64,000 nt of DNA from Bradyrhizobium sp. ISRA430 (GTDB lineage: Bacteria > Pseudomonadota > Alphaproteobacteria > Rhizobiales > Xanthobacteraceae), in NCBI RefSeq assembly GCF_029909975.1, contig NZ_CP094516.1, positions 3,596,001 to 3,660,000 on the forward strand, in the 5' to 3' direction. The stretch's first letter is position 1. Each line of letters begins with the position of its first letter. Of the stretch, positions 32,245 to 40,512 are shown in pieces. Made by a program: the position numbers and the translations under genes. The notes beneath the pieces are model-generated. The model was not told where the DNA came from. It saw only the letters and a program-made list of their open reading frames with translations, and did no database searches.

Positions 32245-33819
32245 ATGCGCCAGAATGATCGATCGCTGCAATCGCTGATCGGCACCGGATCCGCCGCCGA
32301 TGCCGCCTTCGTGTTCGACGGCACGCCGGTTTCGCGCGCGGAATTGTCCCGCAGGATTGACCAGACCGCTTCCTGGCTTGCGGCTCAGGGCATCGGCAAG
32401 GGCGACGTGGTCGCGGTCTGGCTGGTCAACCGGATCGAATGGGTCGCGCTTCTGTTCGCCGCCGCCCGCCTCGGCGCGATCGTTGCCGCCGTCAATACCC
32501 GCTACCGCAGCGCGGAGGTCGCCCATTTGCTCCGCCTGTCCGGCGCGAAGCTGATGGTCGTCGAGTCCGCCTTCCGCTCGATCGATTTCGCTTCCATTCT
32601 CGCCGATGTCGCCAAGGCCGACGTGCCCGAACTGCAGAAGCTTGCAGTGGTCGGCGCGGACGCGATCTCCGCGCAGTGGTCATGCGCGCGGTTCGATGCC
32701 TTCGACAAATCCTATCCGCCGATAGTGGCGCCGCAGGACGATGTCAATCTGCCGGTGCTGCTCTATACGACCTCGGGCACGACCAGGGGGCCGAAGCTGG
32801 TGGCGCATTCGCAAGCGACGCTCGCCACGCACGCGGTCTCCGTTGCCAAGGCGCTGGCGCTCTCGCCGCAGCGCCATTCGATGCTGGCGATGCTGCCGTT
32901 CTGCGGCACCTTCGGCATGACCGGCCTGCTCGCCTTCCTCGCCGGCGGCGTGACCATCCATGTACTCGACGCCTTCGAGGCGGCGCCGGCGTTGACGATC
33001 CTGGGCGAGCACGGCATCACCCACGCCTTCGGCTCCGACGAGATGTTCCGTCGCATCCTCGCGCTGACTGATGTGCCCCGGCCCTTCCCGCGCGTGGAAG
33101 TTCTCGGCTTCGCCGCGTTCCAGCCGGGCTGGCGTGAGCTCGCCGCGGAGGCCGAGGCGCGCGGGCTGCCGCTGTTCGGGCTCTACGGCTCGAGCGAGGT
33201 GCAGGCGCTGTTCTCGATCGGCCGCCCGAGCGACACTTTCGCCGACCGCATCGAGGGCGGAGGCTGGCCGATGTCGCCGGAAGCTTTGGTGCGCGTGCGC
33301 GACACCGAGACCGGCGCGCTCGCCACTCACGGCGTCTCCGGCGAGATCGAGATCAGCGCACCATCGCGGTTCCTCGGCTATTTCAACAATCCGGAGGCGA
33401 CGCGCGATGCGATCACGGCGGACGGCTTCTTCCGTACCGGCGACATCGGTCGGCTGCGCGGCGACGGTTCGTTCGTCTATGAGACCCGCGCCGGCGATGC
33501 CATGCGGCTCGGCGGTTTCCTGGTCGCGCCGGGCGAGATCGAGGACGAGCTCAAGGCCTGTGCCGACGTCGCCGATGCCCAAGTGGTCGCGGTCGATCTG
33601 AAGGGCCAGGCGCGTTGCGTCGCCTTTGTCATTCCGGCCGGAGAGCCGCCACAGCACGACGCACTGGTGGCGCGCCTGCGCGAGCGGCTCGCCGGCTACA
33701 AGGTCCCGGCACGGATCTATGTCGTGGATGCGTTCCCCGTCACCGACAGCGCCAATGGCGTCAAGATCCAACGCACCCGGCTTCGCACCATGGCGATGGA
33801 ACGGATTGCTTCCGAATAG
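32245..33819 (+). CDS. AMP-dependent acyl-CoA synthetase/ligase
   Basis: 524 residues of the ANL superfamily, which activates a carboxylic acid with ATP and CoA. Seen are the P-loop YTTSGTTRGPKLVAHSQ, LYGSSEVQALFSIG, the GEIEISAPSRFLGYFNNPEAT region, TGDIGRLRGDGSFVYETRAGD, and the C-terminal catalytic Lys region VKIQRTRLR. The A5 segment YGSSE lacks the usual YGxTE Thr, and the A10 Lys in NGVKIQ is present. I chose ATG at 32245 (MRQNDRSLQSLI) over a TTG further upstream. Substrate unknown. Downstream lies the end of the flagellar block. Confidence 0.85.
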   Translation: MRQNDRSLQSLIGTGSAADAAFVFDGTPVSRAELSRRIDQTASWLAAQGIGKGDVVAVWLVNRIEWVALLFAAARLGAIVAAVNTRYRSAEVAHLLRLSGAKLMVVESAFRSIDFASILADVAKADVPELQKLAVVGADAISAQWSCARFDAFDKSYPPIVAPQDDVNLPVLLYTTSGTTRGPKLVAHSQATLATHAVSVAKALALSPQRHSMLAMLPFCGTFGMTGLLAFLAGGVTIHVLDAFEAAPALTILGEHGITHAFGSDEMFRRILALTDVPRPFPRVEVLGFAAFQPGWRELAAEAEARGLPLFGLYGSSEVQALFSIGRPSDTFADRIEGGGWPMSPEALVRVRDTETGALATHGVSGEIEISAPSRFLGYFNNPEATRDAITADGFFRTGDIGRLRGDGSFVYETRAGDAMRLGGFLVAPGEIEDELKACADVADAQVVAVDLKGQARCVAFVIPAGEPPQHDALVARLRERLAGYKVPARIYVVDAFPVTDSANGVKIQRTRLRTMAMERIASE

Positions 33820-33825
33820 GGCCGA

Positions 33826-34737
33826 CTATTTCAGATAGCTTGCGAGATTCATGCTGAGAATCTTGGAGATGGCCGAATAAGACGCGGTGAGCTGCGCCTG
33901 ATAGGTCGAAAGCTGCGCCGTGATGGCGGCGACGTCGACGCCGGTGAGATCGCCCGACAGCGTCTCGGCGTAACTCTTGTAGTCGCTCTGGCGGGCGCTT
34001 GCGGTCTCGATCGAGGATGCCGCGCTGGACAGCCTTGCCTGTACCGCCGCAGTGTCGTCGAGCGCCGTGCCGGCGAGATCGAGCGCGCTGGAGATATCGG
34101 AGGATGACAGCGAGGTGCTGTTGGCCACGAACTTCAGGACCCGCATCACCTCCTCGAACGCGGAGTTGTCCGCGGTGACGCCGTAGGACACGGTTTCATC
34201 AGCGGCGACGCGTACCGAGGCAACCTCGTCATCACCATTATAGTAGCTGGTATCGGCCGTGGTCGTGGAGCCCGCGCCGGACGAGAAGCTCGTGAGATCG
34301 ACCGGCGCGGTGTCCGACTTGCCACCGGCGAAGACGTACTGGCCGTCATACTGAGTGTTCATGAGCGAGCCCATCTCTTCCAGCATCTGCTGCGCCGAAG
34401 AGATCACCGAGCTTGTCTCGGTCGCGCTGCCGGTCGAGGCGGCGCTGAGCTGGGAGCGGAGCTGGGTGATGATATCGGTCATCGAACCGACGGCCGAATA
34501 CATCACCTGCACCTTGCTGTCGGCGAGCGTCGCCGCGTCGATATAGGATTGCGCGCGCGTCACTGAGACTTGAAGGTTGACGACGTGCTGCGCGGTCGAG
34601 CCGTAACCGCCGAAGTCCGTCGAGATGACGCCGGAGGATTCCTGGATCTGCTCGTTGGCCATTACCGACTGCACGCGCAGCGCGTCGGCGATCATCGCGT
34701 TCGACTGGGCGAAGGTGGCGACACGCATCGCGACCAT
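33826..34737 (-). CDS. flgL: Flagellar hook-associated protein 3 (hook-filament junction)
   Basis: 303 residues with a flagellin-like N-terminal coiled domain (RVATFAQSNAMIADALRVQS) and C-terminal helical domain ending LSTYQAQLTASYSAISKILS. The middle is Ser/Thr/Ala-rich. FlgL joins FlgK to the filament and is exported by the flagellar type III system without a cleaved signal. AAGGAG stands 7 bases before the ATG. Last gene of the flgD-flgE-orf86-flgN-flgK-flgL row; flgK ends 11 bases before it. Confidence 0.88.
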   Translation of the reverse strand: MVAMRVATFAQSNAMIADALRVQSVMANEQIQESSGVISTDFGGYGSTAQHVVNLQVSVTRAQSYIDAATLADSKVQVMYSAVGSMTDIITQLRSQLSAASTGSATETSSVISSAQQMLEEMGSLMNTQYDGQYVFAGGKSDTAPVDLTSFSSGAGSTTTADTSYYNGDDEVASVRVAADETVSYGVTADNSAFEEVMRVLKFVANSTSLSSSDISSALDLAGTALDDTAAVQARLSSAASSIETASARQSDYKSYAETLSGDLTGVDVAAITAQLSTYQAQLTASYSAISKILSMNLASYLK

Positions 34738-34748
34738 GGCGCGGCTCC

Positions 34749-36524
34749 TTATGTCGACTGAACGGCGGTGAGCAGCGCCGAATACATGGAGTTGATGGCC
34801 TGGATCAGCGCGGAGGCCGCCGAATACTTGTTTTGCAGCGTGCTCAGCCGTGCCGATTCCTCGTCGAGGTTGACGCCAGATTGCGAGGACAGCGAGTTCG
34901 CATAGGTCGACTGCACAGTCTCCTTGGCCGTGTAGTTGGAGGACGCCTGCGACGACTTGCTGGCGACGTCAGCCACGATGGCCGAGGCGTAGTCGGCGAA
35001 TGACCCGGTGGTGGCGGCGAGCCCGCCGGTCGAGGTAAATGTCCGGGAGGCCGTCAGCGCGTTGTAGAAGGCGTTCACGACGCTGGCCGAGCCCGACGAC
35101 AGCACCGTGCTGCCGACGGTCAGGCTCGACGAGGAGTCCAGCGTCGCGAGCTGCAACCCGTTGGTGCCGGACAGGATGCTGCTGTTCACGGCGACGTCGG
35201 ATGCGCTCGTCCCCGTCACCAGGTCGTTGAGGCCAAAATATTCCGAAAACCCCTCGCCCGAGCTGCCGACCGAGCTCGTCATCTCGTTGATCGCGACGCC
35301 GTTGCCGGAACCAGTCGCGGTGACCGAGAGATGGCCATTTGCATCGACCGAAGCGGACAATCCGGATATGCCGTTGATGGCGGTGACGAGATCGCCGACC
35401 GTGGAATAGGACGACAGATCGAGATCGCCATAGGAGACGAGATTACCGCTCTGGTCGGTGACGGCGATACGCACCGTGCCGGTGGCGGAAAGCGCCGAGG
35501 CGCTAGTGACGTCGGTCGTCCCGGTCAGGCTGGTCGGCGCCGGCACCGAGGAGGCACTGTTGGAGACGCTGTTCATCGCAGACGCGAGCTGCTGCGCGAG
35601 TTGGTCGAGCTGGGATTGCGCCGCCGGCAGCGTCTTGTCACGCAGCGTGACCAGCGCTCCGATGTCGCCGCCTGTGATCTGCGAGGTTACATCGACGCCA
35701 TTCACGGTGATCGCGCTGAGCTCGCTCGACGACGAGCCCGCCGTGTAGGTGGTCGACGCCGTGACGTTGGCCGCGGCCGTGTAGCTGATCGTATGCGCCG
35801 TGCTGTCGACCAGCGCCTGGCCCGAGGTGGTGTAGATCTGGAGATCGCCGTTCGAGGCCGTGAAATAGCTGATGTTCATCTTGGAGGCTATGTCCTGGAG
35901 CGCCGTATTGCGCCGGTCCTCCAGGTCCGCGGTCGACTGGCCCGCCGCCGCCGTCTGCTTGATCTCAGCGTTGAGGTCCGCGATCTGCTGCAGGTCCGCA
36001 TTGACGTCGTCGATCGAGGACGCGATGTCCTGGTCCGCGTTGGCGCGCAGCTTCTGGATGCCGCTCGAGGTCTCCCGTAGCTGGCTCGCGACGTCGTCGA
36101 GCGCGCTGACGACGTTGGATTGCAGGGACGCGCTGCTCGGCGTGCTCGCCAGCGACGACAGGGCCGATTCCAGCGAAGCAATGCTGTTGGCGAGCGAGGT
36201 CCCGGTCGAGGAGCTGTCGGAGCTGGAGGTCGAGCCGTAGAGTTTTTCGAGCGACGTCAGATAGGTGTTGGTGGTGTCGGCCGCACCGAGATCGAAGGTC
36301 GCGCCGATCAGCGACTTCAGGAGCAGCTTGTCGACGGTCGAGGTGATGCCCGTCACGGTGACGCCGGTGCCGACGCCATTGGTAACGCTGCTCGACTGCG
36401 TTGCGGTCTTCTCGGTATAGCCTGTCGTGTCGGCGTTCGAGATGTTCGACGACGTCACGCTGATCTGCACCTGCGTGGCCGAAAGCCCGCTGAAGGCGAT
36501 CAACCGTGCGATGTCGAGCGACAC
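34749..36524 (-). CDS. flgK: Flagellar hook-associated protein 1
   Basis: 591 residues beginning (GTG at 36524) SLDIARLIAFSGLSATQVQI, then SSNISNADTTGYTEKTA, the axial-protein N-terminal motif; the C-terminus has SGVNLDEESARLSTLQNKYS and IQAINSMYSALLTAVQST, the FlgK signature. GGGGAGGAG lies about 8 bases before the GTG, so this start is preferred to an upstream ATG at 36581. The body is very rich in Ser, Thr, Ala and Gly, like the other axial proteins here. Confidence 0.92.
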   Translation of the reverse strand: MSLDIARLIAFSGLSATQVQISVTSSNISNADTTGYTEKTATQSSSVTNGVGTGVTVTGITSTVDKLLLKSLIGATFDLGAADTTNTYLTSLEKLYGSTSSSDSSSTGTSLANSIASLESALSSLASTPSSASLQSNVVSALDDVASQLRETSSGIQKLRANADQDIASSIDDVNADLQQIADLNAEIKQTAAAGQSTADLEDRRNTALQDIASKMNISYFTASNGDLQIYTTSGQALVDSTAHTISYTAAANVTASTTYTAGSSSSELSAITVNGVDVTSQITGGDIGALVTLRDKTLPAAQSQLDQLAQQLASAMNSVSNSASSVPAPTSLTGTTDVTSASALSATGTVRIAVTDQSGNLVSYGDLDLSSYSTVGDLVTAINGISGLSASVDANGHLSVTATGSGNGVAINEMTSSVGSSGEGFSEYFGLNDLVTGTSASDVAVNSSILSGTNGLQLATLDSSSSLTVGSTVLSSGSASVVNAFYNALTASRTFTSTGGLAATTGSFADYASAIVADVASKSSQASSNYTAKETVQSTYANSLSSQSGVNLDEESARLSTLQNKYSAASALIQAINSMYSALLTAVQST

Positions 36525-36546
36525 GACGTGACTCCTCCCCGGCTCG

Positions 36547-37008
36547 TCAGGCGCTGCGGCTGGTACCGCTGGAGACGGCACGCGCCGCGACGCGGCCGGA
36601 GGCGCCGTAAGGCGACACCGCCGCGATCTGCTCGCGGATCGCCTGCATGACGGCCTCGATCCGACGATTGCTCGCCTCGATCGCGGCGCGCAGGCGCGCC
36701 AAATTCTCGTCCATCGCCACGCGCAGCTTCAGGATCCGCTCCATGAGCTGTTCGCGCAGGAGTCGGTCGCGCACGTGAAGGCTGGTCTGCCCCGCTGCAC
36801 ATTCGGCGACCGTACGCTCGAACACCTCCGCCAGCCGGTTCTTCTCGTCGACCTGCTTGAGGCGCGAGGCTGGCAGGCCCTTGGCGAGCTCCGCATTCTC
36901 CTCCGCGACCAGCATGGTCAGGGTGTCGATGAGTGCGATCAGCGATTTGATCCGCGCGTCGCCTTCGACGGCGTTGATCCTCTTGGTTTGAGCTAGGGTC
37001 ATGGTCAT
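36547..37008 (-). CDS. FlgN-like flagellar export chaperone
   Basis: 153 residues, mostly helical and charged: IDTLTMLVAEENAELAKGLP then ASRLKQVDEKNRLAEVFER, the layout of FlgN-type proteins (a Leu-rich helix followed by KxxLxxxxE). FlgN chaperones FlgK and FlgL, the next genes downstream. The C-terminal 25 residues are Ala/Arg/Ser-rich and probably disordered. The call rests on length, helix pattern and position. Confidence 0.65.
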   Translation of the reverse strand: MTMTLAQTKRINAVEGDARIKSLIALIDTLTMLVAEENAELAKGLPASRLKQVDEKNRLAEVFERTVAECAAGQTSLHVRDRLLREQLMERILKLRVAMDENLARLRAAIEASNRRIEAVMQAIREQIAAVSPYGASGRVAARAVSSGTSRSA

Positions 37009-37017
37009 CGCCTTCTT

Positions 37018-37278
37018 CTAATTGTGCCGCCGGCCACGGCTGGTCTGCGCGTTGCGCAGGTAGGCGCCGATCGCGGTCGTCCGGACGCTTGCCTGCCGCA
37101 TCTCGCCCTCGATCGCCGCGCATTCCCTGAGCAGGCCATGGCGGGTGGTCTCGATATCGTCGAGCAGCGCGAGAAGCTCCTTGCGGTCGCTGCCCTCCAC
37201 GGTGGCGGCGCGCGCCACCAGCCTGCGCAGCCGCCGCAGCAATGCTTCGCCCGCGGCCTTTGCCATCTCACCGCGCAT
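37018..37278 (-). CDS. Small helical flagellar-cluster protein, 86 aa
   Basis: 86 residues, nearly all helical and charged: LLRRLRRLVARAATVEG, RKELLALLDDIETTRHGLL, RECAAIEGEMRQASVRTTAI. The start has GAGGTGAG before the ATG and lies 3 bases after the flgE stop; the FlgN-like gene begins 9 bases after its end. Another frame overlaps it, but codon bias favours this one. Its size and coil character suggest a second export chaperone or regulator; no family recognised. Confidence 0.6.
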   Translation of the reverse strand: MRGEMAKAAGEALLRRLRRLVARAATVEGSDRKELLALLDDIETTRHGLLRECAAIEGEMRQASVRTTAIGAYLRNAQTSRGRRHN

Positions 37279-37281
37279 CGC

Positions 37282-38547
37282 TCACCTCATCGCCGAGATC
37301 AAGGTGTCGTACATCTTGTTGACGGTCGAGATGACCTGGGAGGCGGCGGAATAGGCCTGCTGCGCCGAGATCATGCTCGAGAACTGGCTGCTGGTGTCGG
37401 TGGTCGATGATTCCAGCTCACTGCCGTAGATCGTGCCAGCACCGTTCTCGCCCGACGCCTGCAACGCGGCGTTGCCCGACGTCACGGTCGCGGAGTAGAT
37501 GCCGTCGCTGGACGCGGAGAGCCCATTCGGGTCGGCAAAGGTCGCCACCGCGATCTTGTAGATCGCGATCGTCTCGCCGTTGGAGTAGGTGGCGTCGACC
37601 ACGCCGTTCTTGCCGATCGAGATGCTGGACAGCTTGCCGTAAGACAGGCCGTCCGAATCGATGCTGGTGACGCTGACGGACGGCGTCGTCTCGCCCGAGG
37701 CATATTGCGTCAGGCCGTCGGTCTTGCCGGCGGTGCCGAGATCGAGCGTGATCGTGCTATCGGCGGCGCCGTCGATCCAGCCCGTCACCGCGACGGTGGC
37801 CGGATCCGGACTGGTGCTGGCGATCGAGCCGTCGCTGTTGAAGGTGATGTCGATGCTGCCGGAGGCGGTGCCCGTGGCGGTCGTCGTGTCTGAAGACGAG
37901 GTCAGATTGGCGAAGCTGGCGCTCCAGGTGTTGGAGCCGGTCTTGGTCCAGGTGATCTGCATCGTATTCGCCGCGCCGAGCGAATCGTAGACCGTCATCG
38001 AGCTGGTATAGGTGTCGCCGGTTGCGGCATCCGATGGCAGGTTGGCCGCGATCGTGGTCTTGGTGGTGGCGCTGCCGCTGGTCGAAGCGACCTGGGTGTT
38101 GATGGCCTCGAGATTGCTCGCCGACTGGCTGCCGACGACGTTGCCGTCCGCATCGGTGCGCCAACCCTCGAGGTAATAGCCGTTGTTCTCGAGATAGCCG
38201 GCATTGTTGATCGTGAAGGCGCCGTTACGGGTGTAGGACACGGTGCCGCCCGAGGTGGCGCTGGTCACGACGAAGAAGCCCGAGCCCTGGATCGCGACGT
38301 CGGTGGCGTTGGAGGTCGTAGCCAAGAGGCCCTGCTGGGTGATGTTGGCGCGGCCGGAAACGGTGACGCCGCCCGAGGCATAGGAGGTCGTGTTGCTCGA
38401 GGCGGTGACGAGCGCGTCGAACATCGCCGACGTGGTCTTGTAGGCGGTCGTATCGGAATTGGCGATGTTGTCGCTGATCATCGACAGGGACTGACTCTGG
38501 GCGCTGAGCGCCGAGATCGCCGAGGACAATGCACCGGTGAGACTCAT
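37282..38547 (-). CDS. flgE: Flagellar hook protein
   Basis: 421 residues. N-terminal axial motif LSSAISALSAQSQSLSMISD NIANSDTTAYK (with SDNIANSDTTAYK as the hallmark) and C-terminal SSMISAQQAYSAASQVISTV plus NKMYDTLISAMR. Between them is a central domain with GSGFFVVTSATSGGTVSYTR and NGYYLEGW, typical of FlgE/FlgF/FlgG proteins. FlgE polymerises into the hook; its length is near the usual range. flgD lies 30 bases upstream, as is common. Confidence 0.93.
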   Translation of the reverse strand: MSLTGALSSAISALSAQSQSLSMISDNIANSDTTAYKTTSAMFDALVTASSNTTSYASGGVTVSGRANITQQGLLATTSNATDVAIQGSGFFVVTSATSGGTVSYTRNGAFTINNAGYLENNGYYLEGWRTDADGNVVGSQSASNLEAINTQVASTSGSATTKTTIAANLPSDAATGDTYTSSMTVYDSLGAANTMQITWTKTGSNTWSASFANLTSSSDTTTATGTASGSIDITFNSDGSIASTSPDPATVAVTGWIDGAADSTITLDLGTAGKTDGLTQYASGETTPSVSVTSIDSDGLSYGKLSSISIGKNGVVDATYSNGETIAIYKIAVATFADPNGLSASSDGIYSATVTSGNAALQASGENGAGTIYGSELESSTTDTSSQFSSMISAQQAYSAASQVISTVNKMYDTLISAMR

Positions 38548-38577
38548 GATGAACTCCGAGGAAATCAGGACGTAAAA

Positions 38578-39243
38578 TCAGGAGGTGACGCCGATGATGT
38601 CGGCGGCGCTGACCGAGACGCCGTTCACGGTGAGCGATGGCGTCGAGGTCGAGGTGTCGATGCCGGTCACCGTGCCGGTGACGGTCGTGTAGTTGAGGAC
38701 CGAGTTGCCGGCGGAATCCGTCGCGGTCACCGAGATGGTGTACTGGCCGCCGTCGGAGAGCTGGTTGCCGGCGGAGTCCTGGCCGTCCCATGTGAAGCTG
38801 TTGGATCCGGCATCCCCCGTTCCGGTGCCGGTCCACACCGTACTGCCGGAAGAGTCCTTGACGCTGATCGAGACGTTCGAAGCGGCAGAGGACAGCGAAT
38901 AGCCGAACGTCGCCGAGCCGTTGCTCAGCGTGGAGGTGTCGGTCTTCGCCTCGACGGTATGGCCGATATAGTTCACCGAGTTGAGCGTCACGAGGCTCGA
39001 GAACGAGCTCGCCAGCGAAGAGAGGTTGGTATTGATCGACTGCTGCTGGCTGAAATTCGCGTAGGAAGTGAGCTGATTGATGAAGTCGGTGGTCGAGGTC
39101 GCGTTCAGCGGATCCTGGTTCTGCAGCTCGCTGACGAGCAGGCTCAGGAAGTCACTCGACGTCAGCGCAGACGCAGACGACGTGCTCGACGAGGACGTCG
39201 TGGTGGTAGCAGTCGAGACGGAGCTCGTTGCGGAAACGGTCAT
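38578..39243 (-). CDS. flgD: Flagellar hook assembly (capping) protein
   Basis: 221 residues. A long Ser/Thr-rich start is followed by the FlgD core SSDFLSLLVSELQNQDPLNA and TSTTDFINQLTSYANFSQQQ. The C-terminal half is a FlgD Ig-like fold with TWDGQDSAGNQLSDGGQYTI. FlgD caps the growing hook so that FlgE can assemble. I chose ATG at 39243 (MTVSATSSVS); the frame stays open further but runs into REP repeats. First gene of its row. Confidence 0.92.
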   Translation of the reverse strand: MTVSATSSVSTATTTTSSSSTSSASALTSSDFLSLLVSELQNQDPLNATSTTDFINQLTSYANFSQQQSINTNLSSLASSFSSLVTLNSVNYIGHTVEAKTDTSTLSNGSATFGYSLSSAASNVSISVKDSSGSTVWTGTGTGDAGSNSFTWDGQDSAGNQLSDGGQYTISVTATDSAGNSVLNYTTVTGTVTGIDTSTSTPSLTVNGVSVSAADIIGVTS

Positions 39244-39390
39244 CAAGCACTCCGGTTCTCGTGCGCCCGGTCGTGACGATGTCGGCGGGCGGCACTTGAA
39301 ATCTGTGTGCTGATGAAACGCGTGGGCCCGCAAATTCAGGCGCGGATTTGCGTAACGGATGCGAGCTGCACGCGATGCCTTCTCCTCGTC

Positions 39391-39528
39391 GTCCCGGACA
39401 AGCGCAGCGGAGCGGAGCGCCGATCCGGGACCCATAGCCACAGGATGCAGTTTTGGCGACGACTCGTGGTTACCAACCTCGCGCAACAACTGTGCCGTGT
39501 GGGTATGGGTCCTGGCTTTCGCCAGGAC
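39391..39528. repeat. Cluster of two REP-like hairpins upstream of flgD
   Basis: Two palindromes: GTCCCGG...CCGGGAC at 39391-39431 with AAGCGCAGCGGAGCGGAGCG between the arms, and GTCCTGGC/GCCAGGAC at 39509-39528 around TTTC. They fill most of the 394-base gap 39244-39637 between flgD and the next gene upstream; I see no ORF there. The flgD promoter must lie between them and the gene. Confidence 0.75.
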
Positions 39529-39637
39529 GACAGCGAGGACGAGTGGCCGTCGCGTCTCACTACGCGCAGGCGTGCGCGCGCATTCGATCGTTAAGGCGGG
39601 ACGGCGATCTGTGCATAGTCAGGACACGCCGGAACCT

Positions 39638-39910
39638 TTAGCTCCCGGCCGTCTCGCCCTCGGTGCGCGGCTCGGCGGCGTCGCTGTTCAATCTCTTCGC
39701 AGCGGCGACGACGCGATCGGCGAGGCCTGCGGGGGCCCGCACGGGGGACGCTTCGAGCGCGCGGCGTAAGGTGCGCGCCTCTTCCAGAAGCGCCTGCGCG
39801 GCGGCAGAGCGGGCGAGCAGTTCCTCTGCAGGCAGACGCCGGTCGTCGGGCCAGAGCGAGAGATCCTCGCCCAGCCGATCAATCAGGTCCTCAAACTCGA
39901 TGACGTCCAT
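39638..39910 (-). CDS. Small acidic hypothetical protein, LIDRLGEDLSLWP type
   Basis: 90 residues from ATG 39910: MDVIEFEDLIDRLGEDLSLW, then an Ala/Glu/Arg-rich helical part (EELLARSAAAQALLEEARTL) and a basic helix LADRVVAAAKRL. The LIDRxGxDLSxWP start is common in small alphaproteobacterial proteins, to my recollection often encoded beside ECF sigma factors. No sigma gene is adjacent, but one lies 3.3 kb away (43248-43943) beyond fliS-fliD-fliC. Frame and start are inferred from codon bias and that motif. Confidence 0.55.
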   Translation of the reverse strand: MDVIEFEDLIDRLGEDLSLWPDDRRLPAEELLARSAAAQALLEEARTLRRALEASPVRAPAGLADRVVAAAKRLNSDAAEPRTEGETAGS

Positions 39911-40083
39911 CGCCTGCCGGTCCCGTCTTCCGCGGCGCCCGTCATAAAGCATTGCGGGCGCGGCGGAAACCGGATTCCCGCGGGGCCCAGGCGCCAAAAG
40001 CGCCGGATGCACTGCGGAAAGCGTCCGAAACCGCGGCCCCAAACGACGGCCCTGCCCTTTCGGGGCCGGTGAGACCAGTGGCT

Positions 40084-40512
40084 TCAGCGCTTGCCGGCCG
40101 AATCGACCGGGCCCGCCTTGGCGCCCCGCACGGTCGCATCGACATGCTCCCAGGCCTCGCGAAGCTCTGTCAAGCCGGCAATGATGCGCCGGAAACTCTC
40201 GCGCGCATGCGGCCGGCCATAGGCCTTCAGGCTCGCCATGATGAGGGCGTTGTAGGTCTGGAACAGCCGCTCGGCCACCGCCCCGCCCTTGGCGAAATCG
40301 AGATTGTGGCTGAGCCCGCGCAGGATCGCGGTCGCCTTCATCAGGTGCTCGTGCCCCTCCTCGAAGCGCCGCGCCTCCTGCGCCGCAAGCGACTTCTGCA
40401 GGAAGGTGATCGTGCCACCGAGCAGCATCGACACCGCCTTCAGCGGCGGCACGGTGGTCGCGATTCCCCGATAGGCCTGATTGGCCATGTACGCCATCGG
40501 ATTATGCATCAT
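40084..40512 (-). CDS. fliS: Flagellin export chaperone
   Basis: 142-residue helical protein with the FliS start MANQAYRGIATTVPPLKAVS and MLLGGTITFLQKSLAAQEAR. It keeps flagellin unfolded and delivers it to the export gate. Its ATG overlaps the fliD stop by one base (TGATG), and fliD-fliC lie upstream in the same direction, the usual neighbourhood. Confidence 0.85.
   Translation of the reverse strand: MMHNPMAYMANQAYRGIATTVPPLKAVSMLLGGTITFLQKSLAAQEARRFEEGHEHLMKATAILRGLSHNLDFAKGGAVAERLFQTYNALIMASLKAYGRPHARESFRRIIAGLTELREAWEHVDATVRGAKAGPVDSAGKR

Noticed and set aside
37005..37271. Alternative 88-codon frame overlapping the 86-aa flagellar-cluster gene
   Set aside because: Arg/Ala/Cys-rich shadow composition; the other frame has the better start, spacing and helix pattern.
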